Shown here: positions 1 through 11,642 of the stretch, piece after piece
Numbering within the stretch: the stretch's first letter is position 1
Layout: the number at the start of each line of letters is the position of its first letter
From: Gigaspora margarita
Taxonomy: Eukaryota > Glomeromycota > Glomeromycetes > Diversisporales > Gigasporaceae
Length of the DNA: 64,000 bases
NCBI GenBank assembly: GCA_009809945.1
Contig: WTPW01001235.1
Coordinates: forward strand, 69,209-133,208
Direction of reading: 5' to 3'
The notes under the pieces: generated by a model
The model's input: the letters and a program-made list of their open reading frames with translations, nothing else
Told to the model about the DNA's origin: nothing
Databases searched by the model: none
Made by a program: the position numbers and the translations under genes

Positions 1-191
1 TATTCAAACTCAAACTAGTTTGCAAACTTCAAACTCAAACCCAAATCAAACTCAAATTTAATTAAAAAGTTTGCTTCAAATCAAACTCAAACATTTTTTT
101 TAATGCCAGTTTGAGTTTGGGTTTGATTTGAAATCAAATCAAACTCAAACTTGGTAAAAGTTTGATTTGATCCGGGTTTGTAGGAACCCTA
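1..191. mobile_element. Right end of a foldback (hAT-like) element made of CAAACTCAAA repeats
   Basis: The stretch is built from imperfect copies of CAAACTCAAAC, first in one orientation and then as GTTTGAGTTTG, so it folds on itself. Read from the right, the end is TAGGGTTCCTACAAACCC, which fits the 5'-YARNG start usual for hAT-type termini. The left end lies outside the window, so the target duplication cannot be checked. The LTR element begins seven bases after its end. Confidence 0.5.
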
Positions 192-198
192 GATATAG

Positions 199-857
199 TG
201 TTACAGTAGAGAGGCCTTCTTATACTCCTTACTACGGCTACAGGAATCCTTTAGCGGTTTATAGTGGTGTCCAAGAGGCAGGTATAATTCCTTAGTCTGT
301 AAGAAATTATACTCTTCTCTATAGGCAGTTTGTGACAGTATTTAGATTTAACAATAGTTTCTTTATTTAATAATAATAAGCAAGAGGGCTATTCCTAGGC
401 TTCTATTCCTAAGAAATTCCTTTTCCAAGATATTTAATAAATATAAAGAGAAGTGGGGTGTCTGAGTCTAATTTGACTAAGGGAAATTCTATGTCTTTAA
501 ATATATTTTAGAATAAGCGTTATAAGTGTTGATTTACAATGATAAACGTTACAATTATTATGAGCAACATAAGCATTATAAGTGATATAATCATTATAAG
601 CGGTATAAGCGTTATAAGTGGTATAAGCATTATAAACGGTATAAGCGGTATAATCGTTATAAGCGGTATAAGTGTTATAAGCAGTATAATCGTTATAAGC
701 AGTATAAGCATTATAAGCGATGTGGACTATTCTAAATATCTAATTTTTCCAATAACAATATGTGAAATACTAAAGATAATAATAAAATAAAGATAATAAT
801 AATAAAATAAAAATAATAATAAATATTCTAATAGAATTAACTACTCGTTCTATAACA
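199..857 (-). repeat. 3' LTR of the Ty3-type element
   Basis: This is the direct repeat of 9294-9960. On the element's strand it starts TGTTATAGAACGAG and ends TGTAACA. It contains a minisatellite of GTTATAAGC/GGTATAAGC units (about 505-722). The polypurine tract abuts its inner edge. Confidence 0.92.
505..722. repeat. Minisatellite inside the LTR (GTTATAAGCGGTATAAGC units)
   Basis: About twenty imperfect copies of a 9-10 base motif alternate between GTTATAAGC/T and GGTATAAGC/T. The same array is in the other LTR at about 9615-9832, so it was part of the element when it inserted. It yields spurious Ile/Ser/Gly-repeat reading frames on both strands, which I do not regard as genes. Confidence 0.85.
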
Positions 858-870
858 TTTCCATCCTCTT
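858..870 (-). other. Polypurine tract of the LTR element
   Basis: On the minus strand, AAGAGGATGGAAA lies directly before the LTR that starts TGTTATAG. That is the expected place for plus-strand priming in LTR elements. Confidence 0.65.
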
Positions 871-2239
871 AAGAAAATTTACTCTGTAAATTCCTTCTCT
901 AATTCTTCTATTAAAAGGGTATATTCTTCATCCTTTAACTTGATTACTTGAGTCATAGAAAGGTGTTTGGTTTGATGATTAAGTCTTTAGGACAAACCGT
1001 AAAGATTTTTCTAATTCTTTGAGCTCCTTTCCAAATGTCTTGGGTTTTTCTTTCACCTTTAATTTTTCGAATCTGTTCTCTAATTTGTGTTTGGTGTTCT
1101 GTCTGTTTCTCAATGATTGTTCCTAAGTAATAATGAGCTTCAATGGCTTGTATCTGTCCTCAACGAGATTGTTTAAACTTGGGTAATTCTTGAAGAATTT
1201 TATTGACTTGTGCAGTCCAAGTTTCTTGCAGAAAAGGATTTGTTCGAGCAGTCTTCTGTGGATTAAGAGACTGAGTCAAGTCTTTGAATAATTGAGCAAT
1301 AGCCTTAGGTTTTTCAGGTACGACTGCAGTTAATAAGGCTTCTATATCTTCATCGAATGGTCTTAGTAATTCATTGAGTTCATTAGAAGGGTCTGGTTCT
1401 TCTGTTGGAGTAACATCGATTACTTTGTTCTAGGTTTTGGGCATCCCATAAGATTACATTCTGGCTAGAAATTCCTAAATGGTATTGGGCAGCAGGGTCT
1501 TGTCTCCAAATAGAAAGAAAATTTCGAAGGGCCAATATGGTATTGGGTCGTAAAGTAGTAGATTCCATTTTAGGGGTTTTGGTAATATATTTAGAGAATT
1601 AATCAGAGTATAAAGTTATATATATATGTAATAAAGTAGTACAATGATTTTTGTGGGGCAGTGTACAAAGTTTTACACAAATGTCACTCCCTTTCACAAT
1701 AAATTTCTTCTAGAAATTTCTAATTTTCGATTATGATTATTGGTTCCAATGTCTGTACTTAGCAAGTCTATTACTATTATAGTACTTTTGTAAAGTCTTT
1801 CCTTTCAAATCTCGGAGTTTATATCACTATTGTTCAATTTTTCTTGAATTATAAAGGGTCCAATTCTTTTATCTTTGAATTTAGCAGATCGTGACATTTC
1901 TAATTCTTTTCGTTGTATCTATACTTTTTCTCCAATATCAAAAGTTTCTTCTTTTATTCTCTTATTGAAATATTTCTATTGTTTTTCTTGAGATTTCCTA
2001 GTATTTTCTCTAGTGTCTTCTTGTAACATTGGTAAGTTTTCTATTAACTCATAAGCACGTTGTAGTATACTGTCTTGTATATCTATTTCTGTATCTATAG
2101 TTTCTACAGGATGTACTAGAATAAGAGCTTCTATGGGTAGAGTGGCTTGTCTTCCATAGACTAACTGAAATGGGGTATATCCAGTAGTAGCATGTCTTTT
2201 TGTTCGATAGGCTAAAAGAACAGCAGGTATGTGTAAATC

Positions 2240-2710
2240 CTAGTCATCATCTTCTTTTACTTTTGCAAGAGATTCACATAGTGTCCTATTAAATCTTTCA
2301 ACCATTCCATTTGTCTGAGGGTAGTATGGTGAAGAGAATTTATGTTTGATGAGAAACTTTTCACACAGTATTCGTATGGTTTTGCTAATAAAGTTTCTTT
2401 TTTGGTCAGAGAGTATAATCTTTGGAGTTCCATGTCTACAAATAATTTCTTCAAAAATAAATTGAGCGAGAGTATTAGCACCGGCATCTGGTACAGCACG
2501 GGCTTCTGGCCATCTTGTTAAGTAGTCTGTAGCAACGATGATATAACAGTTGTTCTTGGTAGTTATTGGAAGAGGTCCTACAAGGTCAATTCCAACTCTT
2601 TCGAAAGCACGTCCTATTTGAATTGGATGAAGGGGTTCTTTTCTTCTTCCCTTTTGTCTTTTCTGGCATGTCTCGCAAGTCTTTACATATTCTTGAATGT
2701 CTTGGTACAT
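2240..2710 (-). pseudogene. Integrase segment of the Ty3-type element (fossil)
   Basis: The open segment of about 156 codons has the second half of an H2C2 zinc-binding motif (CETCQKRQKG), the core start VGIDLVGPLP, and YYPQTNGMVERFNRT near its end. These are the hallmarks of a retroviral-type integrase core. It is the most 3' coding part of the element, as expected for Ty3/gypsy. Weaker homologous sequence continues at both sides. Confidence 0.92.
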
Positions 2711-3154
2711 TTAATCCCAATAATATTGCTTAGCTATTTTATAGTATATAGCATCAGTTCCCAAATGTCCAGCAGTGGGATGTTTTATGTTTCATATAAA
2801 GGATCAGTTCTACTTCTGTTCATTTATTAACTCTAAAGGAGTGTTCAGTATCTTTTCTATTTCTTTTATACAAGAGTTTATGTCTGATTTCAAAGTATCT
2901 AGCCTGATTAATTAATCATTTCTTTTGATAGTCTGTAAATTCTTCTGGTACTTTGTCTGATTCTAGATAGTTATAAAGTTGGATATATCGATCTAAGTTC
3001 ATGGTCTAGATAGTTTATCTGTCTGTGTTAGTAGGCGTAATAAAGCATCAACATTAGAATAAATTCTTCCTGGTTTGTGGAGGATTTCAAAGTTATAAGG
3101 TTGGAGTTAAAGAATCCATCATCCAATCCTTTCTTTAGGTTCAGCAGAGCATAG

Positions 3155-3385
3155 CTATTTCAAAGCAGAGTGGTCTGTGACTAATATAAAGTAAGTAGCA
3201 CCTAAATATTTGTGAAAGTGTTCAATAGCCCAAATTATAGCAGCACATTCTAATTCTGTTGCNCCATAGTTTACTTCTTCTTTTCGAAGGCTTTTGCTTG
3301 CATACGCAATTGGGTGTTCTTTTCGATTGTAATCTAGTTGGCTAAGGGTGGCACCAAATCCATAGTAAGAAGCATCAGTAGCCAA
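3155..3385 (-). pseudogene. RNase H segment of the Ty3-type element (fossil)
   Basis: It opens with ATDASYYGFGATLSQ and continues through HPIAYASKSL, a Glu-rich helix and FILVTDHSALK. This is the usual Ty3/gypsy RNase H (RT-RNaseH family) pattern. It sits between RT and integrase on the same strand. One base in the segment is called N. Confidence 0.92.
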
Positions 3386-3651
3386 AATAAATGTCTTTCT
3401 AAAATCTGGGTAGGCTAATATAGGAGCAGCAGTAAGTCAGTCTTTTAATTCTATAAAGGCTTCTTGTTGAACATGGGTCCATCGGTAGGGTTCATCTTTT
3501 TGCAACAATAGATTTAATGGTTTGGCAATAGCAAAAAAGTTTTGGATAAATTGTCTGTAATATCCAGCTAGTCCTAAGAATGAGCGAAGTTGAGTTATGT
3601 TTCGTGGTGGCTGTATCTTTTGAACAGCTTCTATTTTTGCAGGGTCTGGAG

Positions 3652-4112
3652 CTATTCCACTAGGTAGAATTTACATTTCTCAATATTAAGATGTAATCCA
3701 GCTTTCTTAATTCTCTGAAAGACTTCATTTAATTGTCTAAGGTGGTCATCAAATGTACGAGAATATACTATAATATTGTCTAGATATACTACTACAAACT
3801 TCCATGCAATCCCATCATATACTTGGTCCATAAGTCTTTGGAATGTAGCAGGAGCATTACAAAGTTCAAAAGGCATTACATTAAACTCATAGGTTCCATA
3901 GCGGGTTCAAATGCAGTCTTTTCTTTGTCTCGAGGGTGCATTGCAACTTGCCAGTATCCACTTGCAAGATCCAAAGTAGAAAACCAATGGGATCCAGCAA
4001 GGGTATTTAACATTTCATCTATATGAGGTAGAGGGTATGCATCCTTTTTAGTAACATTGTTAAGCTTTTTATAGTCTACACAAAAGCGTAATTTTCTATT
4101 TTTCTTTTTCAC
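3652..4112 (-). pseudogene. Reverse transcriptase segment of the Ty3-type element (fossil)
   Basis: Two adjoining open segments carry RT landmarks: RFCVDYKKLNNVTKKDAYPLP, FSTLDLASGYWQVAM, MPFELCNAPATFQRLMD and the palm region VVYLDNIIVYSRT. They match the fingers-palm order of Ty3/gypsy RT. The thumb and connection sequence continues left toward the RNase H segment. Confidence 0.94.
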
Positions 4113-4969
4113 TAGGACAGCAGGAGAAGTCCAGGGGCTATCAGAGGTCAGATAAGTTTGTGTTTTATCATTTGTTGGATTTCCTCTTTGATAAATGTCT
4201 GTTCATTTGGGGTACAAAGTAAGGTCTAGAACGAATTGGTGGTACTTCTTCTGTAAAGATACGATGAGAAACTAAGTCAGTTCGGCCTAATTCATTCATG
4301 TCTGTTGCAAAAATGTTTAAAAATTTTTCAAGTAATTGTCTAAATTTATGTCCTTGATCTGCGGTAAGAGGTCCTATATTTAATGAGGTACTAGGGTTAT
4401 GGTATATTTTTCATAAGGGATAAGGGTGTCTATACTATATACAGGGGTAGGTACTAAATCTAAATGTTCAAGAGGTCTATCTATATTATTGTCTAAATTA
4501 ATAGGTAGTTTGTCATCCTGCCTAGGATTATCTAAAAATTTGGGTTAGTAAAAAGAGTTGCAAGGGCATTAGTCCTTTGCTGTTGGTATTGACTACTTGT
4601 TGAATAAATTGAAGTAGTCGTTGGTTAAAGGTGTCAAGTTTTTGAACTTGTTGTTGTAGTTGTTCAATAGTCTGATTCTGTAAAGTAATTCATTGTTGTA
4701 ATTCTTCTAAAGCATCTATGGTAACAATATCTAGTTTATTTTCCACAGGTTCTTCTGGTACGATTTCTGGTTCTGGTTCAAATATAGATAGTGAAGGAGG
4801 TTCACAGTCAGCACAGTATCTATCATGTTCATCTAGTTCTTCTTGGTGTTTAACATGAAGGAATTCCTTGCAAAGATCAACAGGGTCTGTAAAGTTTCTT
4901 CTAAGGTTAGCAAGAGCAGTTTCTTTGCAAAACTCAGGATGACTAGTATTGAAAGAAATTTCAAGGGCT

Positions 4970-5935
4970 TGTTATAGTTGAGTTTCTTCATTGTCTTCTA
5001 AGAGACTATGTTCAGCACGAAGTATTAAAGACATTTCTTTGGGACTCCATGGCTGGTGAATTCGATCAGTTGCTTGAGGTTCTAAAGCTTCAGCTAGGTA
5101 TTGGTTACTTTCTTCTAAGAAAATCTTAGCTAGTCTATAGATGCGAGTCTGGTTCATTTCATATTGAGATCCAGCACTACGGTTGGACTCAGTATAATGT
5201 CTGATTCTAGTCCACAAGTTATAGTTAGAGTTATAGAGAATATCTTGTCCTGCTTTGTAAGCATAAAGGTGTTCAAGATCACAAAACCAAAGGGCTTGTT
5301 CTAGGCTTTCTAAGCTATACATTCTAGAGGTAGGTCTTGTTTCTTCACAAATCTTGCATAGGACAAGGGTTCCATATCTATATCCTTGGTCATAATAATA
5401 GATACATTGAGGATCATCTGGGGCGAGTTCATAATGGTAGTCAGAATAACATCTGTGACAAACAAATTGATTGTTAAGGGCTCATAAGTCTTCTGGTCTA
5501 TTGGGCTTTTGGCAGCGACAACAATGGTGAGTACGTTTTGAACTATAATTATATAGTCTTTTGCTTCAACTGCATCAGGGTCATATCCACATTGACAAAC
5601 TCGGTTCTGTTTCTTGAGAGTGGCAAGAGGACAATCAATAGCAATATAGCCTGTCATTCTACAAGTATAACAAACATTTTCAGGGCAGTTTCGATACAGA
5701 TGGTCATTTCCATTGCAAATATGGCAAGAGGTCCATCTGGGTAATTGTTGAGAGCAATGGACAGCAATATGTCCTTTCTGTTGACAATGGTTACAACAAT
5801 TAGTAGGGCAGTTGGCGAAGAAGTGATCAGGTGATCCACAGTTCCCACATACGTGAGACTAGGAGGGTTTCGTCTTCTATGTCTAGGCTGGTAGATAATC
5901 CATGGGTTGGCATCATCATCAGAAGAAGAGATCAT
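4970..5935 (-). pseudogene. Cys-rich region with a run of CCHC-type zinc knuckles between protease and RT (fossil)
   Basis: On the element's strand, 5640-5870 holds several closely spaced CCHC-like motifs (for example CNHCQQKGHIAVHC and CYTCRMTGYIAIDC). A less clear Cys-rich stretch follows, then the acidic, Gln/Glu-rich segment 4972-5322. Zinc knuckles normally sit at the end of gag. Here gag has its own knuckle near 7350-7400, and this second run lies beyond the protease. Such knuckles bind single-stranded nucleic acid in known families; the role here is inference. Confidence 0.65.
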
Positions 5936-5972
5936 ATCTGGTTCTCAGTTAAAAGTATAAGCTTCTTGGGGT

Positions 5973-6448
5973 TAAGGATAGGAATCGGTCAAAAATTTTT
6001 AGTTGATTAGTCAGTCGACTAAAACTGTTAGTCGTCGACTGACTAAAAATCGACTAATTCGATTAATCAACTAATCGATTAGTTGACTAATCGACTAGTC
6101 GACTAATCGATTAGTCGACTAATCGACTAGTCGACTAATCGACTAGTTGATTAGTCGATTAGTTGATTAATCGATTAGTTGATTAATTGGCTAGTCAATA
6201 AATATACAAAAAAAAATGAATACCAGAAATATAGTAATGAAAATATGAAATAGATGATTAACCTAATCGACTAATTGACTAATTGACTAATCGATTAATC
6301 AACTAATCGATTAGTCAACTAATCGACTAATCGACTAATCGACTAATCGACTAATCGACTAAATGATCGACTGACTATGAAAAAATTTAGTCGATTAGTC
6401 GACTAATCGTCGACTAATCGACTAATGACTATATGATTCCTATCCTTA
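5973..6448. mobile_element. hAT-type MITE nested in the Ty3-type element
   Basis: The 476-bp element has perfect 14-bp terminal inverted repeats TAAGGATAGGAATC, fitting YARNG, and a perfect 8-bp target duplication CTTGGGGT (5965-5972 and 6449-6456). The interior is almost entirely copies of TAGTCGACTAATCGA in both orientations, a palindrome-rich subterminal array. No coding capacity is seen. It interrupts the LTR element, so it is the younger insertion. Confidence 0.93.
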
Positions 6449-6719
6449 CTTGGGGTACTAAATATTCTTGTTTATAAGTGTCTAATTCAGCAGGGTCAGT
6501 AACAGTAGGTTGCGATGGTAGTGGCTGGTTACTTTCATAAGAGGTAGAGATGGTATACTTCTTGTTCTTCCATCTAAATGAATATCATCTATTTTTCAAA
6601 TTATAACTGGCTTCAATTTTCTTTGACCAGTCATTTCCAAGCAATAGAGAGTAGAAAGTAGCAGGTACAACTTCAACTGTGATAGGTACAATGGCACCAT
6701 CAATTTCTACAAGTAAATC

Positions 6720-6956
6720 TCAAATTATTTCTAGAGGGCAAGCAGAGGTTCCAGTAGCAGATATAATGAGGCTAGTAGAGGCTTGTTCTGTTTTTAATCC
6801 TAAGTCTTGAACTACTTTGTAAGCAATCATACTAATAGAGGCTCCACTATCAATGATAGCTTTGTAGGGTTTCTGGTTTAGTTGGATGTTGCATTTAACA
6901 GGTGTAGTATGAGCAGGTGTCTGAATCAAGTTAGCAGTTTTTGCTTCTTCATACAA
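6720..6956 (-). pseudogene. Aspartic protease segment of the Ty3-type element (fossil)
   Basis: The open segment contains AIIDSGASISMIA, the D-S/T-G active-site signature of retropepsin-like proteases. It is preceded by an Asn/Gln/Lys-rich strand region and followed by LIISATGTSACPLEI. Its place between gag and the RT region fits the family. Confidence 0.88.
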
Positions 6957-7050
6957 GTAAGAGGATAAGGCAGTGCGAATAGAGGTATTATTTAAAAGTG
7001 TTTTTCAGTTTTGTGGGTTGAGAGTTTGGTTAGAAGAGGTACTAGTAGTA

Positions 7051-8900
7051 TCAGAGGGGTTCTATCAAGATAATTAACATTTCTATAGTAAGGTGAGGGG
7101 GTACGATTGAAGGGTCTCCATGATAAGTTAGAGGATCTATCATGACTTCTAGAGTGATAGTCATCTCAGTTATTATAGTTATCTCTATTTCTCGAACGGC
7201 TTTGATCCCAATTATAATTGTCTCGATTCCTATTATAATTATCTTGGCTTCTGGATCTGTTTCTATATGAGTCTTGTTGACGATTGTTGTTATTATTGGA
7301 TTGTTTGTTTCTTTCTCATTCTCGATTTTGATCATTTTTCTTGGTTCAACAATGAGCAATAAAATGTCCAGTTCTACCACAGTAATAACAAGTAGGAGGT
7401 TGTTTGATTGGATTAGCTTGTTTAGGAGAGTCAGCATAATTGACAGAGAGGTTCGAAGGTTGTTGTTTTTGGGCGAGGTTAATACTAAGTTGGGCAATCT
7501 GGTCAGTTAATTGTTTAATAGCTTTGTCTGTATCTGTATTTGGAGAAGCTATAAGTTTCCCGGTTTCCCATTTGTGAGCAGTATCCATAGCAGTAGCAAG
7601 TTCAGCAGGTTCAGAGGCTTGAACATTAATGGCAAACTCAGGACAGAGTTCTTGGACAAAGAGTTGTTTTAAAAAGTCTGCAGGAAAACCATTAGTAGGA
7701 TCAACACATTTTTTCAACTTCGAAATTGATTAATATATTCATTAACAGAGCTGGCTCCTTGTTTTATATCAAAAAGTTGTTTCTGCCACATAGCTTTTTG
7801 TTTGGGGGTAATAAAACGAGCTTTAAAACGATGTTTGAAACTGGTAGCTTGATTATTGTCATCACTAAAAGCAGTAGGAGCATTCGCAAAAGAGGTGAAC
7901 CAATCTAAGGCAATTCCTTTTAAATATTCAGGGACAAGTTCCAATTTTCAGTCGGCACTCTAGTGGTTAGCTACACAGCACATTTAAATTCAGTGTACCA
8001 TTCAATTGGGTCTTGGGTTCCATTTCCAGTAAAGAAGTTAACAGTCAGAAGGTTCTTTTCAGGTCCTCTAGTTCTAAAGGCCGCAGCTAAAGTATTGATG
8101 GCATTAGCAGCATCAGTTAGAGCTTGTTGAGCCATGTTGGGAGGTAGATTAATTACAGATGGGTTGAGTATAGGTAAATTGATTGTAGGTGGTGGTGAAG
8201 GTGGTGCTTGGTTTGCTTCAGTAGTGTCTGGAACAGTGTGTTGATTTAATTCAAAGGTGGTAGTAGTATCAAAGAAATGTTCAAGGTCAACTTCTAGTTG
8301 TCTGGGTGTTAGAGTTACAGGACTTGCAGTTAAACTAATACATGGAATTCGAGGAGAGTAAGAGCTAGTGGTACTATGGTTATCACCAAGAGAATGTAGA
8401 TTAGGGCTAGAAGAGGGGGCGACAAGGGTGTCAAGAAAAGGTATAGTTGTGAGATCTTGAGTAGGTGCTTCAGTAATTGAAGAGCCAAAGTCTGAATATA
8501 GATCATATGGTCAGTAATAAGATTCAGGTTCTGGGTCAAGGTAATAGTCAAAAATAGTATAATCGTCAAAGTCTATAGGAGGTAGAATAGTACGGTTGGT
8601 GTATCGTTGGAGAATAGCAAGAGCAATTTCTCCTGGGTTTACAATATCTACTTGGTAGCGACAGCTAAAAATAATATCTCTGATACAGGCACAAATAGTA
8701 GAAGAGTCTCAGGTAGCAGTTAGGCGAGCAAAGTTACTAGTAGTTTGGCCACTATAAGTGTCAGCGTAATAGGTTCTGGAATACCAATGCCAAAATCTTC
8801 CAAAGTGTGTTTGAGAGAATATTCGACCACTAGTCCTAGGAGGAGAATAACACTCTTGACAAAAAAGATCAGAGGCCTTTAATTGAAGAGACAAAAAAGG
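7051..8900 (-). pseudogene. Gag region of the Ty3-type element (fossil)
   Basis: Segments at 7714-7944 and 7346-7717 read as a retrotransposon capsid (LKGIALDWFTSF, FKARFITPKQKAMWQKQLF, SSVNEYINQF). They end in a zinc knuckle, CYYCGRTGHFIAHC. The segment toward 8900 is the N-terminal Gag part, rich in Ser, Thr and Leu. The order capsid then knuckle then protease matches Ty3/gypsy. The segments are not continuous. Confidence 0.85.
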
Positions 8901-9275
8901 AAGAGCAGGGTTCTGGTAATGTTCTGCTAGATGATTTCTAATATGTCAATTATATAATTAGTTGATGTCAGTAGTCATTTGCCTTATGAGTCTGAGCTAA
9001 GTCTTTAAAGTGATTAATTGTTAGTAGTGTTCGTTAGTAAATACAGTTACTAGAAAACAGTAGCTAAAAGTAAGTTCAATAGAAGATGAATAGAGAGAAT
9101 AACAGCAGCAATAGAGAATTAAACAGCAGCAAGAGAGAATTAAACAGCAGCAAGAGAAGTGTTAATAGAGTAAGATAAAACAGCAGCAGTGATTATAGAG
9201 AAAGAGTCCTTTTAGGACAAACAGTAGCAAAAGTAAAATAGGTGGTTAATAATATTCAAATGTTTTAAAAGCTTT

Positions 9276-9291
9276 CCACCAGAAGGCACCA
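9276..9291 (-). other. Candidate primer-binding site
   Basis: Two bases inside the 5' LTR, the minus strand reads TGGTGCCTTCTGGTGG. A tRNA-primed LTR element should have TGG plus the complement of a tRNA 3' end here. I did not identify the tRNA. Confidence 0.6.
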
Positions 9292-9293
9292 AA

Positions 9294-9960
9294 TATTACA
9301 GTAGGGAGGTCTTCTTATACTCCTTACTATAACAATGACATGGCTACAGGGATCCTTTAGTGGTTTATAGCGGTGTCCAAGAGGCAGGTATAATTCCTTA
9401 GTCTGTAAGAAATTATACTCTTCTCTNTAGGCNGTTNGTGANAGTATTTAGANTTAACAATAGTTTCTTTATTTAATAATAATAAGCAAGAGGGCTATTC
9501 CTAGNNTTCTATTCCNAAGAAATCCCTTTTNCAAGATATTTAATGAATATAAAGAGAAGTGGGGTGTCTGAGTCTAATTTGACTAAGGGAAATTCTATGT
9601 CTTTAAATACATTTTAGAATAAGCATTATAAGTTTTGATTTACAATGATAAACATTACAATTATCATAAGCAACATAAGCGTTATAAGCAATATAATCGT
9701 TATAAGCAGTATAAGCATTATAAGTGGTATAAGCGTTATAAGCGGTATAAGCGGTATAATCATTATAAGTGGTATAAGCATTATAAGCAGTATAATTGTT
9801 ATAAGCAGTATAAGCGTTATAGGCGATGTGGACTATTCTAAATGTCTAACTTTTCCAATAATAATATGTGAAATACTAAAGATAATAATAAAATAAAGAT
9901 AATAATAAAATAAAAATAATAATAAATATTCTAATAGAATTAACTACTCGTTCTATAACA
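9294..9960 (-). repeat. 5' LTR of the Ty3-type element
   Basis: This is the direct repeat of 199-857 and carries the same minisatellite at about 9615-9832. It has an extra stretch of about ten bases near 9332 and scattered substitutions relative to the other LTR. Several N calls fall at 9427-9531. Confidence 0.92.
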
Positions 9961-9964
9961 ATAG

Positions 9965-10744
9965 GAAATTGTTATTAAGAGCTCTCAACAAAATAAGCAA
10001 AAATCTTTAACTCCAACTCTAGTCATGCTATAACAAGACTTTATAAGCTTGAGGCCCAAACCAAATTTTTTATGCTTCTTTAGCCTACCAGTTCAAGGTT
10101 TTAGAAGTCTTTAGTGATTGTTAAATAGTGTTTTAATAAGATAATAGTATTGTTAGTAGGTTTAGTTATCACCCTTGTAGTTACTACTTTCACAATGCAT
10201 AATATAATACAGTACATCCTAATATGCAAAATATAAAAAACAAGTTATAACTTGTATATATTTTTATATTTTATCAAATTTGCTTTTGTTCTTTTTTTTT
10301 TTTAGAAATTAAATAATATACAGATATATATTAGTACCATAATTTACTGTGGAAGATACCCCCTTTGATTGGTACTCCTCTTGATTTGTACTAGCTATAT
10401 TTCAAAGCTATTTGTTGTAGTGTTTAGTAAGAGACACAGGTACAAATCAAAGGCTGATTTACTAATAATAATTTTTTTACTTATGGGCTAATATATGCTC
10501 CTTACAAAATACCCAACACAACATATTCTATACTATACAAAATACCTAGAGGTACAAATCAAAATAGTTACCATGTAAAATTTAATCATACCCAGGTAAC
10601 TTGCATAATAAATTATAGTATACAAAGTGAATAATTAATCTTTATAGAAGAAAGTGCATAAATATGGTATTGTATTTATACATGTACATTCTATCCAGTA
10701 CAATAAATAGTATAATAATATAATCACATGCAAGAGCCACTAAT
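9965..10744. other. Non-coding, no gene seen
   Basis: AT-rich sequence. Near 10370-10580 TTGATTTGTAC occurs forward and GTACAAATCAAA twice in the other orientation, perhaps a decayed foldback element with no clear ends. Confidence 0.5.
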
Positions 10745-11516
10745 TAGAACTGTTAATTAGTCTGGTCTGAACTGATAATCCTTTTGTCTGTCCAGGGATC
10801 AGGCCAGTCCAGTCCTTTTTAGAACAGACCAAAAGGACCATCATTTCTAATAGTAAATATCAAATATACTAAATATTATGATAATATGCATTTTGAAACA
10901 ACTATAAAAGGTTGGTTTTGGTTAAAATTCAATTACAGACCCCTTAGTTTGTTAAACAAGCTTAAACTATGTATAATGTATAATGAGAATGGGCTGTTGT
11001 TAACATTAATAAAATAGAGAAATTTATTAATAACAGCAATAGCATAATTAGTTGATTTACAATTTGCATGCAAAATAACACCTATGGGTATTATTTTGGA
11101 GCACAAGTTTGAAACAAGTTAATGATTAATTTAGCTGAGGATTTTTAATGATAAAAATTATAATTTTATTCAACTAAATTAACTATTAGCTTGCCTCAAA
11201 CTCGTGTTTCAAAACAATGCCTATATACAAATACAGTATATTGTTCAAATCTGAAATAAATGTAATTTACTCAATCCACATATATGTAATGTACCATTAT
11301 TGTCAAATTATAGATCATCAGCTTTTTCAATATTAGTACATATCGATAAGAATCTAATTTTATCATTATAGCAAAAAAGTACTATATGGATTATCAGTCT
11401 GTCCAACCTAGCTCTACTCAGTCCTATTCAGTCTTGAACTGCAGTTAGGTCAGGTTTTTTAAAAGACTAGCAGTCTTTTAACCAGGACAGACTGAACAGA
11501 CCAATTAATAGCCCTA
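10745..11516. mobile_element. hAT-type MITE
   Basis: The termini are TAGAACTGTTAATTAGTCTG on the left and TAGGGCTATTAATTGGTCTG read inward from the right. The flanking 8-bp sequences CCACTAAT (10737-10744) and CTACTAAT (11517-11524) differ at one base. Subterminal parts repeat CAGTCTGTCC/GGACAGACTG. It has no coding capacity, and a smaller hairpin element lies inside it. Confidence 0.8.
11083..11225. mobile_element. Short hairpin element inside the 10745-11516 MITE
   Basis: The arms (TATGGGTATTATTTTGGAGCAC and, from the right, TATAGGCATTGTTTTGAAACAC) pair over more than 50 bases through GAAACAAGTTAATGATTAATTTAG. The outer bases are TA on both sides, as for TA-targeting elements. Confidence 0.6.
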
Positions 11517-11642
11517 CTACTAATTTGAATAGCATAATTGTGCATTCTATTGCAATCCTCTATAACTGTACACTCTATTTCTGATATCTTTGTTGCACTC
11601 TGTTCCTGATACAATTACATATTAAATAAATACATCTAAATA

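Larger units (their letters stand above)
199..9960 (-). mobile_element. Ty3/gypsy-type LTR retrotransposon, full length in outline, broken
   Basis: Two long terminal repeats (199-857 and 9294-9960) flank a minus-strand internal region. From right to left it holds gag with a CCHC knuckle, an aspartic protease, a Cys-rich stretch, reverse transcriptase, RNase H and integrase. Protease-RT-RNase H-integrase is the Ty3/gypsy order. Flanking ATAG (195-198 and 9961-9964) is a likely 4-bp target duplication. The LTRs end in TG...CA and have recognisable primer-binding and polypurine sites. It is a fossil: open segments are separated by something like ten or more interruptions, and the two LTRs show many scattered differences plus a short indel, so insertion is not recent. 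A hAT-type MITE lies inside it (5973-6448). A few bases are called N at about 3263 and 9427-9531. Confidence 0.93.

Noticed and set aside
539-790. Ile/Ser/Gly-repeat open frames in the LTR (also 520-711 minus, 9635-9896 plus)
   Set aside because: They are forced by the 9-10 base minisatellite in both LTRs and have no protein-like sequence outside it.
3823-4026. Forward frames opposite the Ty3-type coding region (also 2618-2830, 7274-7510, 5538-5744)
   Set aside because: They are antisense shadows of the minus-strand element.
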